64,000 bases of DNA. Origin: Lentibacter algarum (GTDB taxonomy: Bacteria > Pseudomonadota > Alphaproteobacteria > Rhodobacterales > Rhodobacteraceae). Below, piece by piece: positions 35,061 through 42,379 of this stretch (position 1 is the stretch's first letter; each line of letters starts with the position of its first letter). The stretch is taken from assembly GCF_018860975.1 (NCBI RefSeq), contig NZ_JAHKQI010000008.1, forward strand, positions 721,635-785,634. Direction: 5' to 3'. Under the pieces are notes generated by a model. That model worked only from the letters and a program-made list of their open reading frames with translations. It was not told where the DNA came from and searched no databases. The translations under genes were made by a program, and so were the position numbers.

Positions 35061-35295
35061 CTGCTCGGCTACTGTGTCTGCTATCTGTCTCAAAACGGTG
35101 CTCCATTTCCTGTGCAATGGTGATCCACTGCGTCACATCTTCGAGCTGCGCGGTTACGCCAGCCAGCTTGTCTCCGGCTTTGAGCCGCTCGCGCAGCGCA
35201 CATAAGTCAATCGTCAAAGCGCCCATTTCCTGCTTCAATGCCGCGACAGATTGGGCGATCTGCATCGCCGCGACATCAGGGGTCAGTTCATTCAT
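34960..35295 (-). CDS. GTA g1: probable small terminase subunit
   Basis: 111-residue protein at the head of the cluster, where R. capsulatus encodes its small terminase (TerS). It is mostly helical with a heptad-like coiled-coil (QIAQSVAALKQEMGALTIDL, ALRERLKAGDKLAGVTAQL). I see no sequence-specific DNA-binding motif, in line with non-specific packaging by GTAs. The ATG at 35295 has only a weak ribosome binding site; a strong one (GGAGGT) stands before a three-codon minicistron that ends five bases upstream. Its 3' end overlaps g2 in another frame. Confidence 0.72.
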   Translation of the reverse strand: MNELTPDVAAMQIAQSVAALKQEMGALTIDLCALRERLKAGDKLAGVTAQLEDVTQWITIAQEMEHRFETDSRHSSRADARHAELDLDAARADIGRKLDRLRAAGCPESVS

Positions 35296-35299
35296 ACTG

Positions 35300-35324
35300 T
35301 CAGTGCCTCATGTGGGTGTTACCT
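35300..35324 (-). other. Minicistron with strong ribosome binding site before GTA g1
   Basis: On the minus strand GGAGGT (at about 35319-35324) precedes ATG-AGG-CAC-TGA (35311-35300), a complete three-codon frame. It stops four to five bases before the g1 ATG at 35295. Ribosomes loaded here could reinitiate at g1, which has a poor site of its own. Function is inference. Confidence 0.4.
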
Positions 35325-35460
35325 CCGCCCGACATGCAGAAATCTCGCGACATCTGTGCAGCTTCATAACGCTAGGCAGAGCTGCGTTTTCGCACAAGAG
35401 ACTTGCCCGAGGAGCGAACGCTCGAGTTAAGAAAGGGTTAATTTATCAAGGGGATACACG

Positions 35461-35495
35461 AAAAAGCGCGCCCTGACCTTACTCAGAACGCGCTC
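35461..35495 (-). terminator. Intrinsic terminator after the esterase gene
   Basis: On the minus strand AGCGCGTTCTGA pairs with TCAGGGCGCGCT (two G-U pairs, loop of about 5 bases) and is followed by TTTTT. It lies about 30 bp after the esterase stop and separates that operon from the GTA cluster. The remaining 165 bp to g1 must hold the GTA promoter; I cannot single out -35/-10 boxes there. Confidence 0.75.
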
Positions 35496-35523
35496 ACATT
35501 TTCAGGCCTCTTTCGGGCCGCTT

Positions 35524-36189
35524 TTACAGGCTCAGCTTGTCGCGCATAAACGCCAGAGCAACCGACAATCCATCAGGGGCAATTCCGTGGGCTGTGCCCT
35601 TCATGATGTGGGCAAAAACCTCTTTGAAACCAGCCTCTTGCAGCGCTTCGGCGGCCTCGGGCAGTGACTGCGGCGGCACCACATCGTCAGCATCCCCATG
35701 CACCAGCAAAACAGGCGGTTTTGACACGGCTTCGTCCTTGAGCAACTCAGGCGCCAATAGCCGCCCCGAAAAGGCGATAATACCCGCGACTTCATCCTCG
35801 CGGCGCGGGGCCACTTGCAGCGCCATCATCGTGCCTTGGCTAAATCCGAACAGCACCATCTGCTCTGGCAGCAAGTCTTCATCGACCAAAATGCCGTCAA
35901 GAAAGGCGTTCAAATCCTCGGCCGCCGCCCGCATTCCACGCTCTGATTCTTCCTCGGAAGAGTTGTCGATCCAGGCAATAGGAAACCACTGAAAGCCCAT
36001 CGGCGCACCGGCGCAGGCCTCCGGCGCATCGGGCGCTATGAACAGCGTGTCAGGCAGGTGCTCACCGAGCGGATCAGCCAGCCCCAACAAGTCAGCCCCG
36101 TTGGCGCCGTAGCCGTGCAAAAACACAACAACTGATCGTGTGCTTCCCGATACCGGCTCGCGGCGTGTCGCTTGTAATGCGCGTGTCAT
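35524..36189 (-). CDS. Alpha/beta-hydrolase carboxylesterase (phospholipase/carboxylesterase family)
   Basis: Cytosolic serine hydrolase of 221 residues in the Abhydrolase_2 family (acyl-protein thioesterase/YpfH type). The nucleophile is in LFGFSQGTMMAL, the acid in LLVHGDADDVVPP and the His in MKGTAHGIAPDG; the oxyanion strand is VVVFLHGYGANG. The ATG at 36189 overlaps the glycosylase stop (ATGA), with GGGAAGG upstream. It is the last gene of a four-gene operon and is followed by a terminator. Natural substrate unknown. Confidence 0.92.
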   Translation of the reverse strand: MTRALQATRREPVSGSTRSVVVFLHGYGANGADLLGLADPLGEHLPDTLFIAPDAPEACAGAPMGFQWFPIAWIDNSSEEESERGMRAAAEDLNAFLDGILVDEDLLPEQMVLFGFSQGTMMALQVAPRREDEVAGIIAFSGRLLAPELLKDEAVSKPPVLLVHGDADDVVPPQSLPEAAEALQEAGFKEVFAHIMKGTAHGIAPDGLSVALAFMRDKLSL

Positions 36190-36815
36190 CTGATCCCTTC
36201 CCTGTTTTTCATCTGCTTGTAATAGGCCCAAAGAATACGCGCCGCAACCGAGCGCCAAGGTGACCAAGCTTCAGCCATTTCGCGCATCTGCTTCTCCTTG
36301 GGTCGCTCCGCAAGGCCGTATAGCGCGCGCGCCGCTTCCTGCAAGGCCAAGTCGCCATGCGCAAACACATCGGCGCGCCCGAGGCTGAACATCGCGTAGA
36401 TCTCTGCCGTCCATGTGCCAATGCCCTGCACGGCGGTGAGCATCTTGATCACCTCATCCGAGCTCAACCCGGCAAGCGCCTCATAATCTATCGCCGCCGC
36501 AGCCAAAGCCCGTGCATACTTCGCCTTCTGGCGGCTCAGCCCCTGCGCACGCAACTCTTCCTCGCTGAGCGCCAAGATAGGTGCTTCCGAGGTCAGGCCA
36601 GCCGCCACAAGCTTGCCCCAGATCGCATTGGCGCTGGCGACACTCACTTGCTGGCCGACAATCGCGTTGAGCAGCTGCGCAAACCCCGCAGGCTTAAGTC
36701 GCAAAGGCAATGGCCCCGTCGCCGCAAAGGCCTCTCGCAAGATCGGGTGCTTTGCCGCAAGCGCCTCTGCTCCCTCATGCACACAAGCATCTGAGGTGAT
36801 AATGCGCTCGCTCAT
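36186..36815 (-). CDS. DNA-3-methyladenine glycosylase II family (AlkA-like)
   Basis: Base-excision repair glycosylase of 209 residues that removes alkylated bases. The HhH-GPD fold is clear: QQVSVASANAIWGKLV, the hairpin LTAVQGIGTWTAEIYAMFSLG, and the catalytic Asp in VFAHGDLALQEA. It lacks the N-terminal beta-domain of E. coli AlkA, so it is the compact form. It overlaps cobK upstream and the esterase downstream by four bases each. Confidence 0.92.
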   Translation of the reverse strand: MSERIITSDACVHEGAEALAAKHPILREAFAATGPLPLRLKPAGFAQLLNAIVGQQVSVASANAIWGKLVAAGLTSEAPILALSEEELRAQGLSRQKAKYARALAAAAIDYEALAGLSSDEVIKMLTAVQGIGTWTAEIYAMFSLGRADVFAHGDLALQEAARALYGLAERPKEKQMREMAEAWSPWRSVAARILWAYYKQMKNREGIR

Positions 36816-37453
36816 ATCAAGCTCTTCGCCCAGTTCACCACAGCCTCGACACTGTCAAACACCAGCCCCCCGGGCGGCTCCGGGCGGCGGATCATCCCGA
36901 CTTTCAGGCCAAGTTCACGCGCCGCATCAAGCTTCGCCTTAGCGCCCTCGCCACCCGCATTGCGCAGGATCAGCCAGTCAATGCCAAGTTCCTTGAACAG
37001 TGCCACCTCGCCCTCAACCGTAAAGGGCGGATGCCCAACCAAATAGCGCCCGCCATCAAACGGAAAATCACCGCTGGCCTCACCAATCTGGCGCGCGATC
37101 ACCTCGCAGCCAGGCAGGTTCGCATAGGCTTCAAGCCCTTCGCGCCCCGTGGCGACAAACACCACAGAACCGCGTTCAACATGCTCTGCCGCCTCCGCCT
37201 CACTGCCCAGATCAACCCAGTTGTCCCCAGCCAGCCGAGGCCACTCGGGCCGCAAAAACCGCGCATATGCCACACCCAAAGCCGCAGATTCTTGCTGCAC
37301 CTTGGCACTCACAACGTGGTCAAAGGGGTGTCCCGCATCAAGCACTGCCTCGGCCTGCGCAGGATCAACCACTAGCTTCACACCAGCGGCATCAAGCGCC
37401 TGCTCGATCGCCAGCGCCTCACCAACGCCAGCCAATATCAGAACCCGCGTCAT
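36812..37453 (-). CDS. cobK: Short CobK/CbiJ-like (precorrin-6A reductase family) protein
   Basis: 213 residues. The C-terminal two thirds match precorrin-6A reductase: FLRPEWPRLAGDNWVDLGS, FVATGREGLEAYANLPGCEV, and LILRNAGGEGAKAKLDAARELGL. The N-terminus (MTRVLILAGVGEALAIEQAL) is a dinucleotide-fold start, but the usual segment with LSLAGRT and the GGFGG loop is missing: the protein goes from the first helix nearly straight to AEAVLDAGHPFDHVVSA. It is thus about 35-40 residues short of family members. No other cobalamin gene is adjacent. It may be a degenerate or repurposed reductase. Coupled by ATGA overlaps to the ABC ATPase upstream and the glycosylase downstream. Confidence 0.75.
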   Translation of the reverse strand: MTRVLILAGVGEALAIEQALDAAGVKLVVDPAQAEAVLDAGHPFDHVVSAKVQQESAALGVAYARFLRPEWPRLAGDNWVDLGSEAEAAEHVERGSVVFVATGREGLEAYANLPGCEVIARQIGEASGDFPFDGGRYLVGHPPFTVEGEVALFKELGIDWLILRNAGGEGAKAKLDAARELGLKVGMIRRPEPPGGLVFDSVEAVVNWAKSLI

Positions 37454-38535
37454 GTCGTGACCGGAAACACAAAGCAGCGGTCGCGTCGGATGGTCAGCCA
37501 AAGCACAGTACCAAGATTTGGCAGAAATACATTCGGAACAGTCACAAGCAGCTTGGAGCCGTCGTGATCCATGCGAAACTCAACCAGACTCTCGCTGCCC
37601 ATGAACCGCGCGCGCTCAACAACACCGCGTGCCGGGGTGCCGTCAGTCGCGGTCGGGTTCGGCCCGCGCCCGCCTCTGTCAAAGTCGACTTTAACGTGCT
37701 GCGGCCGAATGATAATCTCAACCTCCTGCCCGTCAGGCACCCCCGGCGCAAGGAACTGCCCAAAAGGCGTTTCTGTCAAAGCGCCGCGCACAATGCCCCG
37801 CAATACGTTGATATCACTAAAAAACTCAACCGCACCTCTGTCTTTCGGCGCGTTGTAAATATTATAAGGCGCGCCCTGCTGCACAATCCGCCCCTCACGC
37901 ATCAGCGCAATCTCGTCGGCCATACGCATGGCTTCTTCCGGCTCATGAGTCACCAGCAAAACGGCGGTGTCTTCCTGCTTCAACACATCCAGCGTCTCGT
38001 CACGAATCTCATCGCGCAATCGGTTATCAAGGCCGGAGAAAGGCTCATCCATCAGCATAATGCGTGGCCTCGGGGCAAGCGCGCGCGCCAAAGCAACCCG
38101 CTGCTGTTCGCCGCCCGAAAGCTCGTGTGGATAGGCGCGCTCAAAGCGCGCAAGGCCAACCCGCTCTAGCAACTCGCGCACCCTAAGTGCCTTGTCCGCC
38201 CCGCTGCCTTTCAACCCGAAACCGACATTCTGCGCCACGCTCAAATGCGGGAACAGCGCGAAGTCTTGAAACATCAAACCAATCTGCCGCCGCTCCGGTG
38301 GAACCCGAAAAACAGTGTCGCAAATCAGCTGGCCATCAACGTAAATCTCGCCGCTGTCTTGCTCGTCAACACCGGCGATCATCCGCAAAGTCGTGGACTT
38401 GCCACAGCCAGAAGGCCCAAGCAAACACGTCACCTGCCCCGGCTGGATGCTCAACGAAACATCATCAACCACAATCCGCCCGTCAAACGCGCGTGTCACA
38501 TTGCGAATTTCGAGCCTCGGAACCTGTTGCACCAC
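37450..38535 (-). CDS. ABC transporter ATP-binding protein (FbpC-like)
   Basis: ATPase of a binding-protein-dependent importer, 361 residues. Walker A GPSGCGKSTT, Q-loop FQDFALFPH, signature LSGGEQQRVALARAL, Walker B RIMLMDEPFSGLD and the His-switch LLVTHEPEEAM are all present; a TOBE domain follows (about 270-355). The overall sequence resembles ferric-iron FbpC/PotA-type proteins. No permease or binding protein is adjacent, so the partner is encoded elsewhere or the assignment to iron is only a guess. The start is GTG with GAGG upstream. It heads a coupled operon. Confidence 0.9.
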   Translation of the reverse strand: MVQQVPRLEIRNVTRAFDGRIVVDDVSLSIQPGQVTCLLGPSGCGKSTTLRMIAGVDEQDSGEIYVDGQLICDTVFRVPPERRQIGLMFQDFALFPHLSVAQNVGFGLKGSGADKALRVRELLERVGLARFERAYPHELSGGEQQRVALARALAPRPRIMLMDEPFSGLDNRLRDEIRDETLDVLKQEDTAVLLVTHEPEEAMRMADEIALMREGRIVQQGAPYNIYNAPKDRGAVEFFSDINVLRGIVRGALTETPFGQFLAPGVPDGQEVEIIIRPQHVKVDFDRGGRGPNPTATDGTPARGVVERARFMGSESLVEFRMDHDGSKLLVTVPNVFLPNLGTVLWLTIRRDRCFVFPVTT

Positions 38536-38640
38536 GCTTGCCTCATGCAGTATCCGATGATTTTCATCGAGTTCACGCAGCCTTACCAGCCCCCCTCCGC
38601 CCCCGCAAGCAAACCGTTAAAGCTCACGCGTAAGGCTGGC

Positions 38641-38761
38641 CTTTTTCTTGGTTCAAATATCCAAATTCGCACACAAGAACCACGAACCAGCTGTTCAGGT
38701 TTTGCGCCGTGCTTCGCACGTCGCCCGAGGGCGGGGGCTGGCTTTCAGCCAGCCCCCGCCC
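38641..38761 (-). terminator. GC hairpin plus conserved tail motif downstream of purA/DUF2842
   Basis: 38729-38761 is a perfect 15-bp hairpin with a TTC loop. About 67 bp further on the minus strand is GGATATTTGAACCAAGAAAAAG (38641-38662), a motif that recurs at 50874-50895 behind another hairpin. The position downstream of the DUF2842 gene fits a termination or 3' processing region. The 276-bp gap holds nothing else I recognise. Confidence 0.5.
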
Positions 38762-38811
38762 CACCGCGATGCCGTAAGGCAGCGCAATCTTCTGCTTGCG
38801 AATAGACTGCT

Positions 38812-39072
38812 CTAGCGCTCGTCGTCCCAGACAATCGGCTCCGCGTTGGGATCGGGTTTGCCAATCCCCTTGAACAGCCCCTTGAACGGAAACACCCAGA
38901 CAACCCCGAGCACCACATAAAGCGCAAATTCGATCAAGATCGGCGGGCGGCCAATGTAAGTGACCATCAAGCCAACGAGCCCCACACAGAGAATGATGTA
39001 AAGCGGCATACCGACCACAAGAAGCAGCACCACAAGCCAACGCCGCGCACCATATGAAAGCTTGTCAAACAT
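38812..39072 (-). CDS. DUF2842 domain membrane protein
   Basis: Small inner-membrane protein of 86 residues with two transmembrane helices (RRWLVVLLLVVGMPLYIILC and FALYVVLGVVWVFPFKGLF) and the conserved ending KGIGKPDP, characteristic of DUF2842, a family nearly confined to alphaproteobacteria. Function unknown. The ATG at 39072 lies 7 bp after the purA stop, so the two genes are probably cotranscribed. Confidence 0.85.
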   Translation of the reverse strand: MFDKLSYGARRWLVVLLLVVGMPLYIILCVGLVGLMVTYIGRPPILIEFALYVVLGVVWVFPFKGLFKGIGKPDPNAEPIVWDDER

Positions 39073-39078
39073 CAATGA

Positions 39079-40374
39079 TCAATCCGCAAACGGGTCAGTG
39101 ACAAGGATGGTATCTTCACGCTCGGGGCTGGTAGAAACCAGCGCCACAGGGCATTCGATAAGCTCTTCTACGCGACGTACATACTTAATCGCCTGAGCCG
39201 GAAGCTGCGCCCATGAGCGCGCGCCTTCTGTGCTTTCTGACCAGCCGTCCATCTCTTCATAGATCGGCGTGCAACGCGCCTGCGCATCCGCCGCTGTCGG
39301 CAAGTAATCAAGCCGCTTCCCGTCCAAGTCGTAGCCCACGCAGATTTTTAGTGTCTCAAACCCGTCCAAAACATCAAGCTTGGTGAGGCAAATGCCGGTG
39401 ATGCCCGAAGTTGCGCAGGTCTGGCGCAAAAGGGCTGCATCAAACCAGCCGCAACGGCGTTTGCGGCCCGTGGTGGTGCCAAACTCGTGCCCGCGCTCGC
39501 CAAGCATTTGCCCGTCAGCATCATCAAGTTCGGTCGGGAAAGGCCCCTCGCCCACGCGTGTCGTATAAGCCTTCACAATGCCCAGCACATAATCAATCGC
39601 CGTTGGCCCAAGGCCGACACCCGTCGCCGCTTGGCCTGCGATCACGTTTGAGCTTGTCACAAACGGATATGTGCCAAAGTCGATATCCAGCAGCGCGCCC
39701 TGTGCACCTTCAAACAAAATGCGCTTGCCCGCCTTACGCTTCTCGGCCAGCACTTTCCAAACCGGTGCGGCAAATGGCAAAATCTTCGGCGCGATTTCTT
39801 TAAGCTGCGCAATCAGCGCATCACGGTCAATCTCGTCAAAGCCGAGGCCGCGGCGCAGCGGGTTATGGTGCTGCAATGCACGATCAACACGCGCTTCAAG
39901 CGTGGCCTCATCGGCCAAGTCGGCAACACGTATCGAGCGCCGCCCGACCTTGTCTTCATAAGCCGGCCCAATGCCGCGGCCCGTGGTGCCGATCTTGGTG
40001 CCTTTGCTCGCGGCTTCCTCGCGCACGCGGTCAAGCTCGCCGTGGATCGGCAAGATAAGCGGCGTGTTTTCCGCGATCATCAGGTTCTCGGGGTTGATAG
40101 CAACGCCTTGCGCCTCGATGGTTTCGATTTCGCCCAGCAAATGCCAAGGATCAAGCACAACACCGTTGCCGATCACCGACAGCTTGCCGCCGCGCACAAC
40201 GCCGCTCGGCAGCGCATGTAGCTTGTAAACCTTGCCATCAATAACAAGCGTGTGGCCCGCATTATGCCCGCCCTGAAAGCGCGCGATCACATCAGCACGC
40301 TCAGACAGCCAGTCAACAATCTTGCCTTTGCCTTCGTCGCCCCATTGTGCGCCGACAACCACTACGTTCGCCAT
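39079..40374 (-). CDS. purA: Adenylosuccinate synthetase
   Basis: GTP-dependent enzyme that joins IMP and aspartate, the first committed step to AMP. The 431-residue protein has the full set of motifs: [19 protein letters not shown] at the N-terminus, [11 protein letters not shown], the [14 protein letters not shown] segment, and [27 protein letters not shown] lies 5 bases before the start. It is divergent from the small DUF6500 gene and leads into DUF2842. Confidence 0.98.
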   Translation of the reverse strand: MANVVVVGAQWGDEGKGKIVDWLSERADVIARFQGGHNAGHTLVIDGKVYKLHALPSGVVRGGKLSVIGNGVVLDPWHLLGEIETIEAQGVAINPENLMIAENTPLILPIHGELDRVREEAASKGTKIGTTGRGIGPAYEDKVGRRSIRVADLADEATLEARVDRALQHHNPLRRGLGFDEIDRDALIAQLKEIAPKILPFAAPVWKVLAEKRKAGKRILFEGAQGALLDIDFGTYPFVTSSNVIAGQAATGVGLGPTAIDYVLGIVKAYTTRVGEGPFPTELDDADGQMLGERGHEFGTTTGRKRRCGWFDAALLRQTCATSGITGICLTKLDVLDGFETLKICVGYDLDGKRLDYLPTAADAQARCTPIYEEMDGWSESTEGARSWAQLPAQAIKYVRRVEELIECPVALVSTSPEREDTILVTDPFAD

Positions 40375-40525
40375 ATTAGCCTCTCAAGTTTCAGGGTTTT
40401 ACGAGTCAAACCCGTGCTCGTATATCGCGCTGCGCCCACGGGCGAAACCGCTAAACTGCCGCAGGGCGCATCAGAGGGCGCATTATTCAGGTGCGGCGCG
40501 CCCATAAAGAAGCTAACACCCCCGG

Positions 40526-40744
40526 ATGCGACAAAGCCTCAGAGACCACGCCATCAGCGTTTGCAACGCCAAGATCGCCCAGAAAGGTGAAGCCGTCGGC
40601 CTGTCGTTCTATGCCTTCTTCGCCAACAAGAACACCGATCCCGAGGCGCTCATGGACGTGGCCGAATGGTGGATCAAGACCCATAAGCTCGATCACTTCG
40701 AGAAAGCCGTGAAGATCCGCGAGATGATGCGCGCAGGTCTTTAG
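40526..40744 (+). CDS. DUF6500 family small protein
   Basis: 72-residue protein (SLRDHAISVCNAKIAQKGEA, GLSFYAFFANKNTDPEALMD, WWIKTHKLDHFEKAVKIREM). This pattern fits DUF6500, a short helical family of unknown function seen in Rhodobacteraceae. The ribosome binding site is weak. Its stop codon overlaps the end of the TetR-like remnant on the other strand. Confidence 0.75.
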   Translation: MRQSLRDHAISVCNAKIAQKGEAVGLSFYAFFANKNTDPEALMDVAEWWIKTHKLDHFEKAVKIREMMRAGL

Positions 40745-41055
40745 CTTTCGTCCTTCAGCAGCTTGCCAAACGCCTGCAATGCGCCTTGAACACGCGCGTT
40801 AAGCTCGGTTTCGGTCAGCTCGGGCATTACCTCAATCACCCGTTTGATTTGCATATCACCGACCCGCAAGCCGAGAAACCACCCTGTCAGCTGCGCTGCA
40901 TTCTGCCCGTGCTCTTGCGCCAATGGCTGCATGATTTCTGCAAACAGCGGCTGCACCGTTTCACGCCCCCCTTCCGAGAGCACTTGCCCAAGTTCGCCCG
41001 AAGGCTCTGCCGCTGCCGCTCTGTTAAGCAAGATTGCGCGCTCGCCGCAGCACAA
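40741..41055 (-). pseudogene. C-terminal remnant of a TetR/AcrR-type regulator
   Basis: About 104 codons open. The text aligns by eye with the ligand-binding C-terminal half of AefR-type TetR proteins: AILLNRAAAAEPSGELGQVL, EGGRETVQPLFAEIMQPLA, LTGWFLGLRVGDMQIKRVIE, LNARVQGALQAFGKLLKDES. No helix-turn-helix precedes it: upstream, at about 41050, the sequence switches to the 3' part of another gene read on the opposite strand. I therefore call it a 5'-deleted remnant. It could still be expressed as a short protein, but has no good start site. Confidence 0.6.
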
Positions 41056-41175
41056 GCAATCTGGGGTGACTACTCGCCAACCTGGCAGGTCTGGAACATC
41101 ACCCGCACCGTCGCCTCGGGGCTAGACTTTGCCCTGGCGCTGTCAGGGGCGCTTGCGCTCATCACCCGCCCCTAG
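41050..41175 (+). pseudogene. C-terminal remnant of a DUF1772-type membrane protein
   Basis: The plus-strand frame ending with TAG at 41173-41175 reads AIWGDYSPTWQVWNITRTVA and then a hydrophobic helix (LDFALALSGALALITRP). The W-x5-W-x2-WN-x2-RT pattern followed by a last membrane helix is typical of DUF1772 (anthrone-oxygenase-like) proteins, normally about 150 residues. Only the final 40 or so residues exist; the frame upstream is antisense to the TetR-like remnant and is not protein-like. The left edge is approximate. Confidence 0.5.
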
Positions 41176-41222
41176 ACAAAGCCGCCAGCGACGGGCAAAA
41201 CCGTGTGAACAAGGAGTGCATC

Positions 41223-41618
41223 ATGGGGTTCATTTTACGCTGGCTGGCCGCGCTTGGTCTTCTCACCGCAACTTTCAATCCGACTGAGTGGAACTACGCC
41301 AAATGGGTGCAAGCAAACTGGAGCGAGCAAATGGCGCTCTCTGTTCTGTTTGGCCTCTTGCTGCTGATCGGCTACATCATCTACCTGCGCGCCACCCTGC
41401 GCTCGATCGGCTTGTTCGGCATGTTGCTTGTCCTCGCCCTCGTCGCTGCGTTGCTCTGGGTGCTACTTGATTATGGCTGGTTGTCGCTTGACAACGCGCA
41501 GACAAACACTTGGCTCGGCATCATCGCCCTCTCTTTGGTGCTCGGCGTTGGCCTCAGTTGGTCGCATGTGCGCCGAAGCCTCTCAGGGCAGGCTGATATG
41601 GACGATATTGACGACTAA
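41223..41618 (+). CDS. DUF6524 family membrane protein
   Basis: 131-residue inner-membrane protein with four hydrophobic helices: FILRWLAALGLLTATFNPTE, a helix at about 36-58, IGLFGMLLVLALVAALLWVL and TWLGIIALSLVLGVGLSW, then an acidic tail. The order and the PTEWNYAKW motif match DUF6524, unknown function. AAGGAG lies 7 bases before the ATG at 41223, which decides it over an ATG six codons upstream. Confidence 0.8.
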   Translation: MGFILRWLAALGLLTATFNPTEWNYAKWVQANWSEQMALSVLFGLLLLIGYIIYLRATLRSIGLFGMLLVLALVAALLWVLLDYGWLSLDNAQTNTWLGIIALSLVLGVGLSWSHVRRSLSGQADMDDIDD

Positions 41619-41639
41619 ACACAGATCCACCCGTCAATC

Positions 41640-41745
41640 GTTAACGCGGCTTTTGCGCCCAAACCTGTCTGCACGCATTATGCATATGTTTATGCACTGC
41701 GGTATGCACGCGAGTCACAGCGGGATTTTTGCTCAAAAGGTTAAC
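41640..41745 (-). repeat. GTTAAC-bounded TGCATA-box intergenic element, copy B
   Basis: GTTAAC at 41640-41645 and 41740-41745. Read on the minus strand the octamers are GTGCATAC (41709-41702), GTGCATAA (41697-41690), ATGCATAA (41685-41678) and GTGCAGAC (41674-41667): steps 12, 12, 11, identical to copies A and C. It shares CTGTGACTCGCGTGCATAC with copy C. It lies between the DUF6524 stop and secG, whose start is about 100 bp away. Confidence 0.8.
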
Positions 41746-41846
41746 GTCAACGCAGCGCACGCCAGCTTAATCTTAACAACACGGGTTGCAGGGGCAAAGC
41801 CTTTCGCCTACATACCAGCCAACCAGATTGAAGGCTTGAATACCGC

Positions 41847-42200
41847 ATGGAAAACGTCGTTCTCATCGTCCACCTACTTCTCGCTCTCGCGCTTATTGGC
41901 GTGGTGCTTATGCAGCGTTCCGAAGGCGGTGGGCTGGGCATGGGCGGCGGTGGCGGCGCAGCAACGGGCCGTGCCGCAGCAACCGCACTTGGCAAGGTCA
42001 CATGGATCCTCGCGATCGCCTTTATCTGCACCTCGATTTCACTGACAATTCTGGCGGCTCAGAAATCAGCTGGCGGCTCGGTGATCGACCGCCTGAGCGA
42101 CGTTTCAGTTCCCGAACCTGCGTTAGCTGACACTCCTGCTGATGCGCTCCTTCCCCCAAGCCAGGGCGAAGATGCACCGCTGGTTCCGACAGCCGACTAG
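41847..42200 (+). CDS. secG: Preprotein translocase subunit SecG
   Basis: Auxiliary membrane subunit of the SecYEG channel, 117 residues. First helix VVLIVHLLLALALIGVVLMQ, the conserved RSEGGGLGMGGGGG cytosolic loop, second helix TWILAIAFICTSISLTIL, then an acidic C-terminal tail as in other alphaproteobacteria. The Shine-Dalgarno site is weak and distant. It precedes pyrG by 179 bp, an order common in Rhodobacterales. Confidence 0.95.
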   Translation: MENVVLIVHLLLALALIGVVLMQRSEGGGLGMGGGGGAATGRAAATALGKVTWILAIAFICTSISLTILAAQKSAGGSVIDRLSDVSVPEPALADTPADALLPPSQGEDAPLVPTAD

Positions 42201-42379
42201 GCCCTATTTGACCACTACAGCTTGGCACTGAGAACGAATTCACAACATTATGTTGCGTTTCCATTGCCAAACCAAGACGAATCTACTATTGCTCAAATCC
42301 CGTGATGATGCGCAGTTTTTCGCTCCGCTCATGGCATTTTTGAGCGTTTCTGCGCGCGTAAATCACGGGGGTTCACACC

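Noticed and set aside
21265-35295. Prophage interpretation of the phage-like gene block
   Set aside because: No integrase, attachment site, replication, repressor or lysis genes border it; gene order, the short tape measure gene and the TIM-barrel tail protein all match the GTA family instead.
36189-36267. Longer N-terminus for the esterase beginning at 36267
   Set aside because: The extension lies wholly within the glycosylase gene in another frame, whereas the ATG at 36189 forms an ATGA overlap and has GGGAAGG upstream.
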